From contig CADCBQ010000026.1 of the NCBI GenBank assembly GCA_902799745.1, forward strand, positions 1 through 64,000: a DNA stretch of 64,000 nucleotides. Direction: 5' to 3'. The notes below the pieces were generated by a model. The model did not search any database, was not told the DNA's origin, and saw nothing but the letters and a program-made list of their open reading frames with translations. Of the stretch, positions 27,901 through 36,695 are shown piece by piece. This DNA is from Fibrobacter succinogenes (GTDB lineage Bacteria > Fibrobacterota > Fibrobacteria > Fibrobacterales > Fibrobacteraceae). Positions within the stretch are counted from its first letter, which is position 1; each line of letters begins with the position of its first letter. The translations under genes were made by a program, and so were the position numbers.

Positions 27901-29979
27901 CCATTCCTTACGATAAAGAATTCTTTTAATGAAGGGCGCGTTTCCCTTAAGGCTTCTGCTGTGGATCAGGATAGACTGAACGATTCCTTTGTCGGTGGCC
28001 TTGTGGGACAGATTAATGCGGACTCCCTGTATTTTGTGAACAACCATAATTCTGGAACCATTGACGCTTATTCGAGAACACTTCATGAAGGCGGTCTAGT
28101 TGGAATCATGAGTGACATTAATCAGTTCCAGATCGAGAAGTGTTACAACGAAGGAGATGTCTATGCAAAGAGGGATGTCTCCTTGCATAGCTCCATTACA
28201 GTGGGAGGCTTGTTCGGATCGGGTGGTCGCCTCGTTATAAAGGATTCCTACAACAAGGGAAATCTTTATGTGTCCAATTCGAAGCTGATCGGAAAATTGA
28301 ATGGGACTACTTACAATTCTGAAATCGTGGGCGGTATTGTAGGCTATCTGGTATATAGCTCGATTGCTGAGAAACTCTCTAAAATCGAAAATGTTATCAA
28401 TGTTGGAAATATCGATTTTGATATAGCCAAGTCGTCCGGAGTTGCTGATTCTTATATCGGCGGAATTGTCGGTCAAGGAAATATGTCCGTTAGCAAGGAT
28501 GCCATCAGTATTGAAAATGTGGCGAACTATGGTTCCATTCGTGCTCATAGCGCCTCTTCGAAGTTGATGGCCGCTGGAATTATGGGATACTCGCATAGCT
28601 CGGTCGGTATGAAAAATGTGGTGAGCGGTGGTTCCCTGGTGACGGATTTTATTACGACTGGATCTCGTTACAATAACATTGCCAATGTATGGAAAGATTC
28701 CCTTTGTGTCGTTCACTCGGCGATTGCCTACGGCGCCATTATACCGGGGGTCAAATCTCTCTATCATTCGATAGCCTGGGATAGCGCCGTGGTCGATAAG
28801 CAGTATGTGTCCATGGATACGCTTCAGGCTCGGTATTCTACAAGTGAACTTACGGCAGATTCACTGCCTTCGGTGCTTCACTCCGAAGATTGGGTGAATG
28901 TGAAGGGTTACTATCCGCAGCTGAAATCTCTTGCGGAATCTCCGGATGAATCGATGCGGAATATCAGCGCCCTTGGTGCAACTCCGATTTATCTCTCTTC
29001 GACGGATAGTGGCTATGTGCGCTCCGATTCGATTGCCGGTTCTTTCAATGTTGCAACGAAAAACGCTCTCGGAGAAAGTGCCGTTTGGTCTTCGAATGTG
29101 AGCCAGCTCGAGTTCAATAAAGGCGCCGCTTCGTTCAAGTCGCTGAGCCGCGATACGCTTGCCATGCTCACGGTGGAATCGGATGGGGTGGCAAAGTCGG
29201 TATGGGTTTACTTGATTGGCGATGAGACGGTGCCGCCGGAAAAGACGGATCTGGACTTCTCGAATGTGCTGTGGAACTATACGGCACCGTTCAAGTATGA
29301 CGGTAAGGAAAAGTCGGTTGCCTTGAAGGGGCTTCCGGAACAGGTGAAGGCGACTTACAGCAACGGGACCGCGACGGTTCCGGGTACATACGTTGCCCGC
29401 GTGACGCTGCAATACGATACGGCCCTTTATAATGTGCCTGTCTTTAAGGATAGCTTAAAGTGGGTAATCAACAAGGATACGCTTGACCTTTCCAAGATTG
29501 TGTGGTGCAAGACAATCGAATTTGATTTTGATTCTACCGAACATTCCGTGAAGCTTGAAAATGTTCCGGAACAGGTTATGGTCGATTATGCCGACGCTTC
29601 GCAGATAAAGGCGGGCGAATACCATGCGATGGCTGTGCTGCGTTACGATACCTCGCTGTATGTGGCTAATGGCTATAAGGATTCCATTCTTGTCTGGAAG
29701 ATTCTTGCAGGTCCGACGAAGGCCGTGGCATCGGTCAATGCTCCGAACCGTGTGAACCTGGTTTACCGTGGCGCAAGAACCTGGGCTCTTGAATTCACGC
29801 AGAGTGTTCCGGCGAACGCTAAGATTGCTGTCGTCGGTGTAGACGGCAAGCGCATTGTGGCTCATGTGCAACATCAAGCCCAGAGCATTGTGTTGCAGGA
29901 TATGCCGGCAAACGGTATCGCGCTTGTCCGAGTCACTTACCCGGGAATGTCGAAGATATTCAAGATTAATCTTCGCTAG
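24952..29979 (+). CDS. Giant secreted GLUG-repeat protein with MBG-like domains
   Basis: 1675 aa; ATG preceded by AAGGAGG; signal peptide ends CAVFAA near residue 19. The body is two homologous modules (about 20-490 and 570-1340). Each opens with GTxxNPLxIxxxxDLxxLRxA, carries many GLUG-like turns (I count 22 of GGIVG type, e.g. AGGIVG, VGGLFG), and closes with YYPQ(I/L)K. This predicts two right-handed beta-helices. Residues about 1435-1605 hold two MBG-like repeats, each ending in a Y-x-D-(T/S)-x-LY strand. A final 65-residue beta module (VGVDGKRIV, KIFKINLR) resembles a secretion/anchoring tail. Probably a surface adhesin or fibre-binding protein (inference); no enzymatic motif is seen. 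It ends 4 nt from the convergent GH16 gene. Confidence 0.75.
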   Translation: MLKRACLLFVALSCAVFAADLGTAENPLIIDDENDLVLLRNAVNAGSGTFKGVDVSNGATDLHFKLGRDLNLSNVCGKDIGSWTPIGTTEHPFKGNFDGNDKTIDYLFIYEDMPARGDTAIGIYGLFGVLATEFTSTTEIKNLTIGENSSVVSMRDGQVGSVIGNAGFNVIVSNCKNKGYVSGRNVVGGIVGFAGNVALPDGVRIKNCENEGHVDASLKAGGIVGAVNGFGVHIDSCKNLGSVSAADTAAGIVASIYNGIGTNNAELKNVVNKGYVTSGKISGGILAAAGMGRFSIVNAFNSGHVQASMSAGGIVGQAKSYRVPDILMCVNVGEVFAGTNAGGIVGANRDYNIEVSQSLNLGAINAGANAGGIVGYDNTNSLHASYNMNAGVVGFGYAGGIFGRISADAGDNISANLSIAAPDAYAIYDTVMSHFEEDAMYTFDAAHAYVTDSLISGKTIDALGDSLWVYKEGYYPQIKTLVENPMKEIRDAQLVASTPVRLGRGDVVGNITQNISYKLKDASGNVVDVYSARGNVSFVNDSVAAPYSLGTDTLYVLNENASKKIIVNVTSLNKLGTVGNPLTISSLRDLQNLRQALIDSTEYKGVVMNDAGAHSAFKLTNDLDLSSVCGPTKGNWKPIVKFRGKLNGGNHKISNLYVVDSLEQHETGLFSSIIAEDDTVIVENLTLDNVTVRSTKQSNAAALSPYVRAKVAVIRNVTVKGSIRGEFYTGGIVASGGAEQFYLLNNTVEGSVSTVPRTFVDGMTACMGGIFGCFIAGSELTISGNVNRADISSVVEDAGGITGLIFPNSTIENNVNEGKIVSTSGSFLGGLFGRVLDCERFANNHNKGEIHIEGGNAVTGGLVGIITPKTEENVFENSSNEGLIQVGALSTESYISSYTVGGIFGNCRFHRLKGLVNKGDIQIEKGGLATLYAGGIMGLLNISYDSVSVVVDSVVNLGRVEAVSDSQMHYAYVGGVIGYVEKSPFLTIKNSFNEGRVSLKASAVDQDRLNDSFVGGLVGQINADSLYFVNNHNSGTIDAYSRTLHEGGLVGIMSDINQFQIEKCYNEGDVYAKRDVSLHSSITVGGLFGSGGRLVIKDSYNKGNLYVSNSKLIGKLNGTTYNSEIVGGIVGYLVYSSIAEKLSKIENVINVGNIDFDIAKSSGVADSYIGGIVGQGNMSVSKDAISIENVANYGSIRAHSASSKLMAAGIMGYSHSSVGMKNVVSGGSLVTDFITTGSRYNNIANVWKDSLCVVHSAIAYGAIIPGVKSLYHSIAWDSAVVDKQYVSMDTLQARYSTSELTADSLPSVLHSEDWVNVKGYYPQLKSLAESPDESMRNISALGATPIYLSSTDSGYVRSDSIAGSFNVATKNALGESAVWSSNVSQLEFNKGAASFKSLSRDTLAMLTVESDGVAKSVWVYLIGDETVPPEKTDLDFSNVLWNYTAPFKYDGKEKSVALKGLPEQVKATYSNGTATVPGTYVARVTLQYDTALYNVPVFKDSLKWVINKDTLDLSKIVWCKTIEFDFDSTEHSVKLENVPEQVMVDYADASQIKAGEYHAMAVLRYDTSLYVANGYKDSILVWKILAGPTKAVASVNAPNRVNLVYRGARTWALEFTQSVPANAKIAVVGVDGKRIVAHVQHQAQSIVLQDMPANGIALVRVTYPGMSKIFKINLR

Positions 29980-29983
29980 AAGA

Positions 29984-31045
29984 TTACTGGGATACACGAA
30001 TGTAGTCGACTAACATTTCGTTCGGGAATTGCGAGTCGTCTACTTCGAATCCGGGCCAGTTGCCCGCAACGGCGACATTCAAGATAAAGAAGAAAGGCTT
30101 GTGGAATTCTTCGGTGTCGCCTTCGTTGTTTTCAATTAAAATCTCGTGGTACATAAAGTCATCCACAAACATGCGGATATACTTTTCGTCCCATGTGAAC
30201 TTGTAATTGTGGAATTGCGTGACATCGAGTTCGAATTTTTGATCGCGGTAATTGCCGGTGTTGTTGCCGTAGGTCGCGTATTCGGAGCCATTTGCCCAGT
30301 GGTTGGTGCCGTACACGATGTTTTCGCTGTTCACCGTTTCGATAATGTCGATTTCGCCGCAGGCGGGCCAGCTTACGGCATCGATGTTTTGGCCGAGTAG
30401 CCAGAAGGCGGGCCAAATGCCCTTGCCCACGGGAAGTGCGATGCGAGCTTCTACGGTGCCGTAGGTAAAGCTGAACTTATCCTTAGTGATGATACGGGCG
30501 GAGGTGTACTTGGAGCCTTCAAAGTCTTCTTTGTTCGCGCGAATGTGCAAAATGCCGTCTTGCACGTAGGCGTTTTCCTTGCGGTCGGTGTAGTATTCCC
30601 ATTCGTTGTTGCCCCAGCCGCTTGCACCGGTGCCAATTTCAAATGTCCATTTTTCGGTGTCGATGGAGCTTCCGTCGAACTCGTCGTGCCAAAGGTATTG
30701 GCTGTCGCTTGAAAGGTTCTCGCTAGAGCTGCTTGCGATGTCGCTTGTGCTGCTCGTGACTTCGCTCGAACTGCTTGCGAGGCTTGCGGTTTCACTTGAA
30801 CTGCTCGCGGCATTGCTTGAACTGCTTCTGTCTGCAGCGGAAGATTTTGCGGCCTCGCTCGAGTTAGTTGCGATTTCACTCGAACAGCTTGCAACTTGTT
30901 CTGCGGAACTGGAGGGTGTTTCCGCGGGATATGGATCCCATTGATCAGGATATTCTGCGCTAGATGAGGAGTCCGAGGAGCAGGCCGCCAGGAAAACGGT
31001 GGTGCCTGCACATAGAACGAAATGTCTAAGACTTAAGGAAAACAT
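29984..31045 (-). CDS. GH16 beta-glucanase (laminarinase type) lipoprotein
   Basis: 353 aa with lipobox LAAC (Cys22), about 90 residues of poly-Ser/Ala/Glu linker (to about 113), then a GH16 domain. The active-site strand GEIDIIETVN carries nucleophile Glu231, Asp233 and acid/base Glu236 in the beta-bulge E-x-D-x-x-E form typical of laminarinases and related beta-1,3(4)-glucanases. WPAFWLLG and FHNYKFTWD are further family blocks. The Ser linker would hold the enzyme away from the outer membrane. ATG 31045 follows AGGAA by 8 nt. It is transcribed divergently from the HD-GYP operon and convergently with the GLUG gene. Confidence 0.93.
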   Translation of the reverse strand: MFSLSLRHFVLCAGTTVFLAACSSDSSSSAEYPDQWDPYPAETPSSSAEQVASCSSEIATNSSEAAKSSAADRSSSSNAASSSSETASLASSSSEVTSSTSDIASSSSENLSSDSQYLWHDEFDGSSIDTEKWTFEIGTGASGWGNNEWEYYTDRKENAYVQDGILHIRANKEDFEGSKYTSARIITKDKFSFTYGTVEARIALPVGKGIWPAFWLLGQNIDAVSWPACGEIDIIETVNSENIVYGTNHWANGSEYATYGNNTGNYRDQKFELDVTQFHNYKFTWDEKYIRMFVDDFMYHEILIENNEGDTEEFHKPFFFILNVAVAGNWPGFEVDDSQFPNEMLVDYIRVSQ

Positions 31046-31125
31046 GGCTAAATTCCTAAAAATTCGGCAAATTTGTGTGGTATTGTGATAATTTCGTCAC
31101 ATTTACACAATATTTTTTTAACAAA

Positions 31126-31159
31126 TTGCTCCAATGGGACTGTTTCTAATATATATTTA
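31126..31159 (+). promoter_or_regulatory. Candidate promoter of the HD-GYP / kinase / BMP operon
   Basis: TTG at 31126-31128, a 23-nt spacer and TATATTTA at 31152-31159 (one mismatch to TAnnTTTG). The predicted start would fall just before AAAGGG at 31168 and the ATG at 31182, giving a very short leader. Confidence 0.35.
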
Positions 31160-31181
31160 CTATGTGTAAAGGGATTTTAAC

Positions 31182-32252
31182 ATGGTGGTTTCGTATAACA
31201 ATAATTCCGCGTCTGACCCGAAGGATACGATCCTGGTGGTCGACGACGATCGAATGAACTTGAAGTTCGCCGAGCACATGCTGAGCTCGGTGTACAATGT
31301 TGTAATGGCGCAGTCGTACAAGGAGGCGTTGGCTTACCTGTCGAAGGATCGGCCCGCACTAGCGCTCTTGGATGTGCATATGCCCGACATGAACGGCTTC
31401 GAGCTCCTGGCGGAAATTCGAAAGATTAAATCTTGTGACGGTTTGCCGGTGGTGTTCTTGACCGCGGACAGCGACCGCGAGACCGAGGTTCGGGTGTTTA
31501 GGGATGGCGCCCAGGACTATATCCAAAAGCCCTTGGTTCCCGAAGTGGTGCTGGAGCGAATCAAACGCATCCTTTCGCTGCAAAAGTTACAGGATTCCCT
31601 TGAAAGCGAAGTGGTGCGCCGCACCGCCGAACTTAAGGAAAGTCAACATAAGCTTCAAATACTTTCGTTGCAGGTTGTCAAAACGCTTGCATCGACCATT
31701 GATGCCAAGGACCGTTACACGAACGGCCATTCGAGCCGCGTGGCTAAATACAGTAGAGAAATTGCGCTCCGGGCAGGTAAGCCGATTGAGTTCCAAGATG
31801 AAATCTACATCGTGGCTCTTTTGCATGACATCGGAAAAATCGGTGTTCCGGACAATATCCTGAACAAGCGCTCCAAGCTGACTGACGAAGAATACGAGAC
31901 TATCAAGCAGCATCCGAGTATCGGTGTCGAAATCCTCAAGAATATTTCCGAAATGCCGAATATTGAAATCGGAGCGCATTACCACCATGAACGCTTTGAC
32001 GGTAAGGGTTATCCCGAAGGCCTTGCCGGTTACGATATTCCTGAAATTGCGCGCATTATTGCCGTGGCCGATGCCTACGATGCCATGACCAGTCGCCGCA
32101 GTTACCGCTCGGCGCTCCCACAGAATGCGGTGCGCGAAGAAATTGTGAAAGGTCGCGGATTTCAATTTGATCCGGACTTTGCCGATATTATGCTCCAAAT
32201 GATCGATGATGATTCCCATTACGAAATGCGCGATGATGGACAGGGACTGTAG
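31182..32252 (+). CDS. Response regulator with HD-GYP cyclic-di-GMP phosphodiesterase output
   Basis: 356 aa. The receiver domain (about 16-130) has acidic pocket DDD (21-23), phospho-acceptor Asp64 in [11 protein letters not shown] and Lys in QDYIQKPL. A coiled linker (131-160) leads to an HD-GYP domain with HDIGK (215-219) and [13 protein letters not shown] (268-280), all expected metal-binding residues present, so c-di-GMP hydrolysis is predicted. It is the first gene of a five-gene operon; the next gene begins 22 nt downstream. It is the only free-standing receiver protein in the operon and so the likely end point of the phosphorelay from the two hybrid kinases (inference). Confidence 0.93.
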   Translation: MVVSYNNNSASDPKDTILVVDDDRMNLKFAEHMLSSVYNVVMAQSYKEALAYLSKDRPALALLDVHMPDMNGFELLAEIRKIKSCDGLPVVFLTADSDRETEVRVFRDGAQDYIQKPLVPEVVLERIKRILSLQKLQDSLESEVVRRTAELKESQHKLQILSLQVVKTLASTIDAKDRYTNGHSSRVAKYSREIALRAGKPIEFQDEIYIVALLHDIGKIGVPDNILNKRSKLTDEEYETIKQHPSIGVEILKNISEMPNIEIGAHYHHERFDGKGYPEGLAGYDIPEIARIIAVADAYDAMTSRRSYRSALPQNAVREEIVKGRGFQFDPDFADIMLQMIDDDSHYEMRDDGQGL

Positions 32253-32274
32253 CGAAAATCGAGGGGTGTCAACT

Positions 32275-34497
32275 ATGGAATCCAATGACATTTTTGATGA
32301 AAATGACCGCCGCGTCTTGCGTACCTTGACGCGTGTCATGCGTTGGCTGTGGGCGATGTTTCCGTTGATTTATTTCGGAAACTTTGTTCATTTGTTTAAA
32401 ATCGACTATTACGAATTGAATATCTTGACGGTAATCGCCTTTGTGATTTTGTGGCTACCGACTTTTATTGAACGCATGGGTGCTTCGCTGATGGTGCGTA
32501 GGTATTTTTGCGTATTGGGAATGGGCTGCATTATTGCGACGCTTGCGACGAATGAAAACATCGGCGTTTATATGACCTATACTCTTGCCATGGTCACTAG
32601 CCTGTTGTTTTTTAATGCAGCGTTTACCCTTAAAATTTCGATATTCAGTTATGTGCTGATTGTGGTATCCCTTTACTTTAGGGCGCCCGGCGCAAACCAT
32701 GGTGAATTTTCTTCGGATACCTTCTGGTGGATTTCCCGTTCGGCGGGCTTTTTGATTGAAGCCATTGCCATGACTCTTTTGTGTATTACCATTGCCAAGT
32801 TGACTCACCACTTACTTGAAAACTTGGATAATGCCCGCAAAGAGGCTCAACATTCCGATGAATTGCGCCGTGCTTGGGCCGAGGCCGAAGAAGCCCGCAA
32901 GAATGCGGAATCGGCGAACATGGCCAAGAGCTTTTTCCTTGCCAACATGAGCCACGAAATTCGTACGCCTATCAACGGTATTTTGGGAATGAACGCCATG
33001 CTCCTGAAGGAATGCAAGGATTCGTCGTTGCTGGAGTATGCGCAGAATATCCAGAATGCGGGACACACGCTCTTGTCTCTGGTGAACGATGTCTTGGATA
33101 TTACGAAAATAGAATCGGGCAAGATGGAACTTTTTGTTGGCGAATATGATTTATTTGCCGTCTTGAACGATTGCTTTTGTGTCGCAGAACCTCGCGCTCA
33201 AAGCAAGGGCTTGGAATTCAATATCAATGTGAATCCCAAAACGCCTTCGTTGCTCATGGGTGACGAAGTTCGTCTTCGTCAGATTGTGAACAATCTGCTT
33301 TCGAATGCCGTTAAGTATACTCCGGCGGGAACGGTGGACTTGTTGGTTGATTTCAAGAACTTGCCGGCGGAAAATACGGAAAAACGTGTAGAACTGGTAA
33401 TCATTGTGGCCGATACGGGTATAGGCATTCGTTCCGATGATCGCGATAAATTGTTCCAGAGCTTTGAACGAATCGATCTGGATCACAATAGGAATATTGA
33501 AGGTACGGGACTTGGCCTGAATCTCACCAAGAAGCTGGTGGAGATGATGAATGGCCGCGTGTTGGTGAAGAGCGTTTACGGCTCCGGTTCCGTATTTGAG
33601 GTACATATCCCGCAGCCTGTCAAGGGCGATGCTCCTATTGGCAACTTTATGGAACGCCATAAGGAATTTATTTCGTTTAATTCCGGCGTAAAAAAATTCA
33701 AGGCGAAAAAGGCCCGGTTGTTGGTGGTAGATGATGTGGCCATGAACTTGAAGGTAGTTTGTGGACTTCTCAAGGAAACGGAAATCAAAATTGATACGGC
33801 GACCAATGGTGAAGATGCTCTTGCCCTTGTAGAAGAGAATCGTTACGACCTAATTCTCTTGGATCACATGATGCCTGTCATGGATGGAATTGAAACCCTC
33901 CAATGCATGAAGGATATCAAGGGATTCGATATCACGAAGACACCCGTGGTGATGCTTACGGCCAATGCGGTAGTTGGAGCCAAAGACGCTTACATTCAAG
34001 CCGGATTTACCGATTATATCACGAAGCCTATTCGCGAAGAAGTTCTGCTGTCGACGGTGAAAAAGTTCTTACCGCCGGAACTGATTGACGAAGACGGTGT
34101 AGTCGAAAAAAATGCTGAACCTGTAAATAAGTCAGACCAGTCAATGGATTCGCTTGCAGGTGTTCTAGATATGGCTACGGGATTTGGTTACTGCATGAAC
34201 GATAAAGCGTTTTATCGTGAAATGCTTGCCGAATATGTGGGAAACGACCGCCGCGCCGATTTGGAAAAGTTCCTTGCTAATGGTGACCTTGATAATTACC
34301 GCATCACGATTCATTCGTTAAAGAGTACATCGCTTACGATTGGTGCTGTTGCACTGTCGAATGCAGCCAAGGCTCTCGAAATGGCTTGTAAAGAAGGTGA
34401 TATTGACTTTGTTCGAAATCAACATGCCAAATGTATGGCTGATTACAAGTTGATTTTGGAAAAATTGTCTGATTATCTTGCAACGGGGGATTTGTAG
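32275..34497 (+). CDS. Hybrid histidine kinase, membrane-integral sensor (HisKA-HATPase-REC-Hpt)
   Basis: 740 aa; ATG 32275 after GAGGGG (the longer frame overlaps the previous gene). About six transmembrane helices (20-175) with almost no periplasmic loop domain, then a coiled coil, HisKA with His227 ([17 protein letters not shown]), HATPase ([11 protein letters not shown] 339-349, [17 protein letters not shown]), receiver with Asp530 ([13 protein letters not shown]), and a C-terminal Hpt domain with His680 ([13 protein letters not shown]). All phosphorelay residues are intact. The absence of an extracytoplasmic sensor domain suggests it senses in the membrane or through a partner, and the next gene, 1 nt downstream, encodes a periplasmic binding protein. 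Its core closely resembles the second kinase in the operon. Confidence 0.93.
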   Translation: MESNDIFDENDRRVLRTLTRVMRWLWAMFPLIYFGNFVHLFKIDYYELNILTVIAFVILWLPTFIERMGASLMVRRYFCVLGMGCIIATLATNENIGVYMTYTLAMVTSLLFFNAAFTLKISIFSYVLIVVSLYFRAPGANHGEFSSDTFWWISRSAGFLIEAIAMTLLCITIAKLTHHLLENLDNARKEAQHSDELRRAWAEAEEARKNAESANMAKSFFLANMSHEIRTPINGILGMNAMLLKECKDSSLLEYAQNIQNAGHTLLSLVNDVLDITKIESGKMELFVGEYDLFAVLNDCFCVAEPRAQSKGLEFNINVNPKTPSLLMGDEVRLRQIVNNLLSNAVKYTPAGTVDLLVDFKNLPAENTEKRVELVIIVADTGIGIRSDDRDKLFQSFERIDLDHNRNIEGTGLGLNLTKKLVEMMNGRVLVKSVYGSGSVFEVHIPQPVKGDAPIGNFMERHKEFISFNSGVKKFKAKKARLLVVDDVAMNLKVVCGLLKETEIKIDTATNGEDALALVEENRYDLILLDHMMPVMDGIETLQCMKDIKGFDITKTPVVMLTANAVVGAKDAYIQAGFTDYITKPIREEVLLSTVKKFLPPELIDEDGVVEKNAEPVNKSDQSMDSLAGVLDMATGFGYCMNDKAFYREMLAEYVGNDRRADLEKFLANGDLDNYRITIHSLKSTSLTIGAVALSNAAKALEMACKEGDIDFVRNQHAKCMADYKLILEKLSDYLATGDL

Positions 34498-34498
34498 C

Positions 34499-35599
34499 AT
34501 GAAGATGGTTTATGTAATTCCCGCGTTAATCTTTGCTGTTATTATAGCGGGTCTGCTCACGTTCAATGTGAAAAAGAAAAACACCGACATTACTCGCGAA
34601 AAGACGAGAATCGCGATGATTATGAACGGTTCGATTGAAGATCGTAGCTGGGGACAGTCGCATTACGAGGCTATGCGCAAGACGGCAAAGGAGTTGAATC
34701 TGGAGGTTCTGTTCCGCGAAAGGATTCCGGCGGATAAGACTTCGGAAGAGGTGATGGAAGGTCTTATTGCGGCTGGCGTCAAGGTTATCGTGGCGAATTC
34801 ATTCCAGCTGGGGCCTTATGTTCAAAATGTTGCCGTCAAGCACCCCGATGTGAAATTTTTCCATGCGTCCGGTTTGAAATACGCCAAGAATGTGTCGACG
34901 TATTTTGGCCGCATTTACCAGATGCGGTACCTTTCGGGCATTGTCGCCGGTATGCAGACGAAAACCGGCAAAATTGGTTATGTGGCGGCGTTCGATATTC
35001 CCGAGGTTGTTCGAGGAATAAACGCCTTCACCTTGGGCGTAAAAAAGGCGAATCCGGATGCGAATGTGTATGTTCGTTGGACCAAATCCTGGAACGAAGA
35101 TTACGCATGTGCAACAGCGACGCGCACCCTTTTGGCTCACCAAGATTCCATCGATGTACTCACATTGCATACGGACAGCCAAGAACCCCTGCGTATTGCG
35201 GATTCGCTTGGAATTTGGCTTGTGGGCTACAACTTGGATAATGCGGAACTCTATCCGGAACATTTCTTGACGGCACCCGTGTGGCGTTGGGAAAATTTCT
35301 ATACGCCGCACATTCTTGAGGTGCTCAAGAAAAAATTTGTGGGTCGAAATTATTGGAGCGGTGTTAATTCGGGCGTAGTTGACTTGGCTCCGCTTACAAG
35401 CCATGTGATGCCGGAAGCGGTTGAGCTTGTGAACCGCGAACGCGAAAAAATTCAGAACGGCTCTTTTGATGTCTTTTACGGACCCATCGAAGATGATTCC
35501 GAAACCATTCGCATTAATGAAGGGGAAAGTATGTCGGATAGCGACATGCTGCATAATTTCAACTGGTTCGTAAAGGGGGTGATCATCGATGAAGAGTAA
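34499..35599 (+). CDS. BMP/PnrA-like periplasmic binding protein, membrane-anchored (first copy)
   Basis: 366 aa; ATG 34499 after GGGGGA. The N-terminus is an uncleaved-looking hydrophobic anchor (MKMVYVIPALIFAVIIAGLL) followed by KKK, with no lipobox. The rest matches the BMP (basic membrane protein/PnrA-like) periplasmic-binding fold: IAMIMNGSIEDRSWGQSHYE, GVKVIVANSF, HPDVKFFHASG, FGRIYQMRYLSGIVAG, KIGYVAAFDIPEVVRGINAF, VRWTKSWNED. Known members bind nucleosides for ABC import, but no permease or ATPase gene is present here. With a hybrid kinase on each side, a sensory role is more likely (inference). Overlaps the next gene by 11 nt. Confidence 0.85.
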   Translation: MKMVYVIPALIFAVIIAGLLTFNVKKKNTDITREKTRIAMIMNGSIEDRSWGQSHYEAMRKTAKELNLEVLFRERIPADKTSEEVMEGLIAAGVKVIVANSFQLGPYVQNVAVKHPDVKFFHASGLKYAKNVSTYFGRIYQMRYLSGIVAGMQTKTGKIGYVAAFDIPEVVRGINAFTLGVKKANPDANVYVRWTKSWNEDYACATATRTLLAHQDSIDVLTLHTDSQEPLRIADSLGIWLVGYNLDNAELYPEHFLTAPVWRWENFYTPHILEVLKKKFVGRNYWSGVNSGVVDLAPLTSHVMPEAVELVNREREKIQNGSFDVFYGPIEDDSETIRINEGESMSDSDMLHNFNWFVKGVIIDEE

Positions 35600-36695
35600 A
35601 GTGACCATTGGGGCGTTGACGGCTGTCGTCATCTTTTTTGTGTTGCTGTATGTGGTGTTTACAAAAGTCGACCACGTGGAATCGGTCAAGAAGACTGAAT
35701 CGCAAAAACTCCGTGTCGGTTTTGTTCTTTTAAGTGATACGGCTGACAATGGCTGGAATGAAACTCACTATAAGGGTATCCGGGCCGCTTGCGATTCTCT
35801 TGGCGTGCAAAGAACATTGGTGATTGATATTCCCGAAGAACGTGAACCCCTTGCGAAAGCGGTGAATGAGATGATTGCCGATAGCTTGAAAGTTATTGTG
35901 CTTACGAGCTATAGTTATCCCATCTTGATCAAGGATATTATTGAATCGCATCCGGATGTGACTTTCTATGGAATCAACTGGGAATATGATGCCCCTAACT
36001 ATAAAGCCTATTTTGCGCGCATTTACCAGGCTCGGTACCTTGCAGGAATTGTGGCGGGATCCATGACCAAGACGAATCATGTGGGCTTTGTTGCCGCGAT
36101 GAAGAATATCCAGGTTTATAGGGGCTTGAATGCGTTTATTTTGGGTGTGCAAAGCGTTAATCCGAAAGCGAAAGTGTTTGTTCGCTGGACGAATTCCTGG
36201 AACGAAGGAGGAATGGAAACCGAAAATGCGAACAAGCTGATCGATAGCTCGGGTATCGATGTGATTGCCTTCCATCAAGACAGGGCCTTTATTATTGAGG
36301 TTGCCGAACAGCGCGGACTTTATTGCATTGGAAACCATGTAGAAAATAACCGTTTCTCGCCGAGAATGCTCACTTCTATCGCTATCAATTGGTCCATTAT
36401 TTATAAGGATTTTATCCAGGACTATATCCAGAAAAAAGACAACGAAAATATGGACTATTGGGTCGGTCTTGAAAAAGATGCGGTGGGGCTTGCGTTCTAT
36501 TCTAGTGAGGTCCCTGATAGCGTAAAGACCTTGGTAAATGCGGCTGCCGAAAAAATCAAGGCGGGCTACAATGTGTTCTCGGGGAGAATTGTAGATATCC
36601 ATGGAGAAATTCGTTCCGAAGAAGGCGAAACGATTAGTGACGAAGTTCTACACAATGAAATGAATTGGCTTATAAAGGGTGCGATAGAACCATGA
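35589..36695 (+). CDS. BMP/PnrA-like periplasmic binding protein, membrane-anchored (second copy)
   Basis: 368 aa, clear paralogue of the preceding protein. It shares an N-terminal membrane anchor (VTIGALTAVVIFFVLLYVVF), LRVGFVLLSDTADNGWNETH, SLKVIVLTSYS, HPDVTFYGIN, FARIYQARYLAGIVAG, HVGFVAAMKNIQVYRGLNAF and FVRWTNSWNEGG. Divergence in the segments likely to line the ligand cleft suggests a different ligand or an antagonist role. The start overlaps the first BMP gene by 11 nt and the end overlaps the second kinase by the ATGA tetranucleotide, so stoichiometric, coupled synthesis is expected. No lipobox was seen. Confidence 0.85.
   Translation: MKSKVTIGALTAVVIFFVLLYVVFTKVDHVESVKKTESQKLRVGFVLLSDTADNGWNETHYKGIRAACDSLGVQRTLVIDIPEEREPLAKAVNEMIADSLKVIVLTSYSYPILIKDIIESHPDVTFYGINWEYDAPNYKAYFARIYQARYLAGIVAGSMTKTNHVGFVAAMKNIQVYRGLNAFILGVQSVNPKAKVFVRWTNSWNEGGMETENANKLIDSSGIDVIAFHQDRAFIIEVAEQRGLYCIGNHVENNRFSPRMLTSIAINWSIIYKDFIQDYIQKKDNENMDYWVGLEKDAVGLAFYSSEVPDSVKTLVNAAAEKIKAGYNVFSGRIVDIHGEIRSEEGETISDEVLHNEMNWLIKGAIEP

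Noticed and set aside
25440..29000. Repeated GGIVG-coding DNA as a possible CRISPR or VNTR array
   Set aside because: Units vary in length and sequence and lie in an open coding frame; they are protein repeats.
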